DNA of 64,000 nucleotides, from assembly GCA_026260175.1 (NCBI GenBank), contig JAKCWW010001678.1, positions 3,467 through 67,466 of the forward strand, in the 5' to 3' direction. This DNA comes from Reticulitermes lucifugus (lineage: Eukaryota > Arthropoda > Insecta > Blattodea > Rhinotermitidae). Under the pieces are notes generated by a model, which saw only the letters and a list, made by a program, of their open reading frames with translations, made no database searches and was not told the origin of the DNA. The first letter of the stretch is position 1; each line of letters opens with the position of its first letter. This document shows, piece after piece, positions 60,335-64,000 of the stretch. A program made the position numbers and the translations under genes.

Positions 60335-60510
60335 CTGGTGACGAAACTTAGGGTCTTTGGTACGAATTGTAAGCCTAATAGCAGGAACGTGACATACAAA
60401 CAGAACAACTGCATTCCCATGTGAGAGAAAACGTCAGCGACCAAGCATCTGTCAGCAAAGTACTTAGTGTCGTCGTCGATCACCAGAGACCACAACTGCT
60501 CCACTGCCAT
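60335..60510 (-). CDS. candidate first coding exon, one membrane segment
   Basis: ATG at 60510-60508 lies in a strong context (CAAAGATGG: A at -3, G at +4). It opens about 58 residues starting MAVEQLWSLVIDDDTKYFAD. An acidic N-terminal part is followed by MQLFCLYVTFLLLGLQFV (about residues 33-50), a likely membrane helix or signal anchor. Third codon positions are GC-rich (GTG, GAG, CAG, CTG, ATC, GAC), unlike the AT-rich surroundings. The frame can end at a donor CACCAG|GTATCC (60335/60334); if unspliced it runs to a TAG at 60310. I do not recognise the protein. No downstream exon is identified, so the call rests on start context, codon use and composition. Confidence 0.45.
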
Positions 60511-61079
60511 CTTTGTCGCTGTCTGAACATGTCACATCACACAAGATTACAGCTGGGCGCTAAAATTTGGAAGGCTGTGCGTGGCGGTTCTACCAGATAA
60601 CTACGCTATTCTACAAGGAGGAGAAGCGAAACAATGGGATGCGTATCTCAGTGATTTAGTGGCTTATGTGACCTGATCAAATAGATTTCCAATGATCGTT
60701 CTCGTGTGGGACTTTATTCACTCTATCTCAGAATGAACCCATTACATCGCATTATGCACTTGGAGAAACTAAGATTAGACCTCCTAAAACCCACAAAACT
60801 TGCCCGAAACACTCTATTAAAAGCCAATGCAGTCTATTTCACCGGGAGGTTTCACAAGTAGCATTAACTGCTAGGGCAGATATTGCTGAAACGTCCATAA
60901 TGACTTACTGAAGGTTATTTATCATAGAAATGTGGCCTATATTTATGAGAGAGTGCAGCCATCTGTCTTGTAACTCATGAATCAGTCAAAATAACAACGT
61001 TCAGAGCCCAAAACCACGAAACATCGCGTGTAGTAGTTAAACTGTGACATGCTATAAATCTGAATTTCACATCTCCTGA
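60511..61079. other. unassigned sequence, possible upstream region of 60510 exon
   Basis: If the minus-strand exon is real, its 5' UTR or promoter would lie here. No clear TATA or initiator was identified. Confidence 0.35.
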
Positions 61080-61270
61080 CTACTTTTGTGTCACAGATTT
61101 TGAACTCAACAAAGAAAAGTAATATTCGGATATAGAGAACAAGACAATTAGAAGCTCAACAGTTTGTAATTCTCTAAAATGGGCGGGACACATAACACGG
61201 ATGGAAAAGATAAGAAATACGATAAACAGACTTCCAACAAAATTTTGACTTGAAAAGAAAAGGGATAAGA
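61080..61270 (+). pseudogene. LINE C-terminal fragment (WAGHITRM)
   Basis: The plus strand reads KTIRSSTVCNSLKWAGHITR, then MEKIRNTINRLPTKF and a stop. This matches the highly recurrent insect LINE motif 'RLkWaGHvtRMed.R.pkr'. Upstream residues are out of frame or blank. No catalytic domain. Confidence 0.65.
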
Positions 61271-62522
61271 CCACCCTTAAAACCTAAGGGTAATAAAAAA
61301 GTGATCTTAAAAATTACGGACGTGAATGTATGGACAGTATTAATATGCTCGGGGATCCACTCGCCTACTGTAGTGAATATGACGATGAAACATTGAATAT
61401 GTAAAGCACGACAAATTTATTGATCAAGTGTCAGCTTCTCAAGAAGAAATTCTGTTCTTGAATTTCATATTTCATGATGACAGTAATTAATAATATTAAT
61501 AATAACAATAATAATAAACACTTCTCTTCAGGAATATGTAAGTATAAGTATTTGTAGGCCCGCTTAATCAACGTATACACTTCATTCTACCAACGCCTTA
61601 GCTAGACTGATACTGAATACTAAGGAACACAGATATATCTCTCACATCTTTGGACTCCTGAGTTCTCAGTTTCTGTTCGGATGAAGTCATTGTGTAATCC
61701 AGAACAGGAGTGAGTAGATAGGGCATGTCTTTCGCGGAGTTCAGACACCATTATAAAGAAGTTTGCGTATACCAGGTGTGCAGCCAAAGGGGGACTACCG
61801 AGCTGCAATCCCCTCTTCAAAAACGAAATTTTAAAGACACAGATTTTGTAGACACAGTGATGTCAAACGTTTTACGTGATTTACCCTTCAGCCAAAATCA
61901 GCCAATAAAATCGGATGATGAATAGTACACTGCAATATTGAAAAGTAAAATAAAAAACTTGGGATGTTTTAGATGAATTTAAAATAACAAGAAGATTTGG
62001 CTTTGTGATCTGAATTAGGTGAGTCATGGAACGTGAAGTTATATTCATGTGTATATAAATGCAGTTTCAAATAGTGTTATGTTACAGTTATATTTACGCA
62101 ATTATTTTATAGCACAATTTTTAAAATCAAACAATTTATATATAGCCTCAGGGTCAGTCCCCTTCCCGACTGAAAATTTTGTAGCGTGCTCCAGAACCTA
62201 CATTGTACAGACCAAGATATAAAAAGGCGACAAAACAAAAGAAAAGGGGAAAGGAAACAAGAGAAAAGATGAAATGAATGAGGACGCTGTATTTGTAATG
62301 TAACGTTCAAGGAGTACTAGTCAGTGTGGTATTGCTTTAAGTGAACTGTACGTTATGAGTGACGGGAGACATAAGACGATATATTGAACAAAATCCTTCC
62401 ACCGACAGCGTCAATGGTACAGCCAAAAGAACGGGCGTTCTCACTGATCTGTTCGCAGGTAGCAGCAGTGTTCAGCGGTACCAATTCGTACGCGGGGAAA
62501 TACAGAGCCTGAAGTCCGATAT
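61271..62522. other. unassigned AT-rich sequence
   Basis: An AAT/AAC triplet tract lies at 61486-61517. Nothing else recognised. Confidence 0.5.
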
Positions 62523-63320
62523 CCTGATGTAGGTTACCTTGGTTACCTTAAGCAGAAACCGACTTAGGCTGCCTTCGTTATCCTAAGTACAACCTGACTT
62601 GGGTTACCTTGGTTATCCCAAGTACGTAACGACGTAAGCTGCCTTGGTTATCCTAAGTAAAACCTGACTTAGTTTACCTTCATTATTCTAAGTACAAACT
62701 GACTGGTTATCCTAAATACAACCCGACTTAGGCTGCCTTGATTATCCTAAGTAATATCTGAGTTAGGCTGCCTTGTTTATCCTAAGTACCACATGCCTTA
62801 GGTTGCCTCGGTTACTCTCAGTAAATTCCGATTTAAGCTGACTTTGTTGTCCTCAGCACATCCTGACTTAGGCCGCCTTGGTTGTCCTAAGTATTACCAG
62901 ACTTACTCGTACATTACCTTGGTTATCCTAAGTAAATCCTAACTTACGTCATTTTGGGTATCCTAAGTACAACCTGACTTAAGCTTCTTTGTTATCCTAA
63001 GTAAAACCTGACTTAGGTTACCTTGGTTATCCTAAGTACAACCCGACTTAGGCTGCCTTGGTTATCCTAAGTAAAACCTGACTTAAACTGCCTTGGTTAT
63101 CCTAAGTAAAACCTGACTTACGTTACCTTGGTTATTCTAAGTACCACATGACTTAGGTTGCCTCGGTTGCCCTCAGTAAATTCTGACTCAAGCTTAGTTG
63201 ACCTCAGTACGTCCTGACTTAGGCCACTTTGGTTGTCCTAAGGGCAGCTTGACTCAGGTTGCCTCGTTTGCCCTCAGTACAGCCTCACTTAGGTTGCGTT
63301 GGTTGCCCTCAGTGTAGTTT
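62523..63320. repeat. 35-bp satellite array, about 23 units, higher-order period
   Basis: The unit is close to AGGTTACCTTGGTTATCC followed by TAAGTACAACCTGACTT (35 bp). Units diverge by 5-30 percent, and a few are shortened or extended (near 62703, 62905 and 63190). Variant markers recur in the same order: GTACCACATG occurs at 62786 and 63141, followed both times by TTAGGTTGCCTCGGTT, GTAAATTC and later GGTTGTCCTAAG. This gives a higher-order period near 355 bp (ten units). Each unit holds ACTTAGG and CCTAAGT as an inverted pair. Confidence 0.95.
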
Positions 63321-64000
63321 CAACGCAAATACAAGGATGATACCACATTCCCAGCACCGAAATAAAGAACCACTGCCTTTTAAAGAACGATTTATCTGAT
63401 CACCGCACACTTAAAGTGCTGCAGATAAAATACCACCATATTACGCCTATACAGATTAGTATTTAATATGTTTTACTAATAATCCAGCATGTTTCGATCA
63501 ATACAGAATATCACCTGGGAGCCGTTTTACGAGTCGATAAGTGGTATTGCCGTGGCTTACGTATCTGGATACATAATCACAACCTAACACAGATGTAGAC
63601 AAACTTTCGTTAAGTAAACGCTTCAGCATATCATAAGCCAATATACGTACACCGAACCAAACACTAGGACTATTACTGAAATCTCATCAAGCAGCATAAG
63701 ACAGTTCAGCTATTCAGCAGGCATGACATAAAACAGAAATGCATACAAAATTCTAGATGATAAATCTGGAGGAGATCATTTCGGAGATATAAGTGGTAAA
63801 TGACAGGATAATATTAAAACGGATCACAGAGAAATAAAATATGGGGCTTAGAATGGGTTAAATTATCCCACAATAGGATTCAGCGGCCGGGTTTTGTATC
63901 ACAGTTAATAAACCTATGTGTTCCATATTTAAGCCGCAGAATGTGCCGGATAAGCTCAGAAATCATTGCTTTGTCAAGAAGAACATGTTGGAGTTAATTA
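63321..64000. other. unassigned AT-rich sequence
   Basis: Nothing recognised to the end of the window. Confidence 0.5.

Noticed and set aside
62523-63320. CRISPR array
   Set aside because: Units are continuous with no unique spacers, and the context is eukaryotic.
62523-63320. Interstitial telomere (TTAGG)n
   Set aside because: TTAGG occurs only once per 35-bp unit, not in tandem.

Overview
The window looks like nuclear DNA of an arthropod, most likely an insect with a large, repeat-rich genome. It is AT-rich, has no long open reading frames and no operon-like gene packing, and is full of tRNA-headed SINEs, dead LINE fragments, small TIR elements and microsatellites. A cockroach- or termite-like genome is my best guess, but that rests on general knowledge and nothing here proves it. 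No complete gene is visible, so the window reads as intergenic or deep intronic sequence.

Coding evidence is thin. The best candidate is a minus-strand first exon (60335-60510) with a strong start context, GC-rich third codon positions, one membrane segment and a donor-like CAG|GTAT end. Weaker candidates are a minus-strand exon with an SH3-like motif (14767-15077) and a plus-strand exon behind a very good acceptor (54697-54922). Neither is assigned to a known gene.

Most recognisable sequence is mobile-element derived. I use local labels for five SINE families. SINE-A copies lie at 1245, 24590, 25455, 43061, 44142, 46545 and 46710. SINE-B (tRNA-Leu-like head) lies at 10882, 47692 and 49123. 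SINE-C (tRNA-Glu-like head) lies at 27650, 32129, 39652, 40646, 53901 and 58631. SINE-D is at 51065. SINE-E lies at 42241, 44840 and 52900. Several have perfect 12-14 bp target duplications, so insertion was recent. SINE-A and SINE-D have different heads but share a central block of about 70 bp. LINE reverse-transcriptase C-terminal fragments occur at 1897, 4808, 15690(-), 19439(-), 29465, 36935 and 61080. TIR elements occur at 9031, 12183, 13601, 26625 and 45522.

The most unusual component is a dispersed family built around CTGAAGA...GAAAC. Several copies fold like a small type I hammerhead ribozyme with one extra core base. Two copies sit head to head in a 112-bp inverted repeat (17423-17747), and the best single copy is at 47522-47563. 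This resembles the hammerhead variants known from Penelope-like retroelements.

Tandem arrays bound the window: a 43-bp minisatellite at 1-429 that decays inward, and a 35-bp satellite at 62523-63320 with a roughly 355-bp higher-order period. A 50-N gap at 11004-11053 and ten isolated Ns at 51157-51275 mark assembly trouble inside SINE copies.
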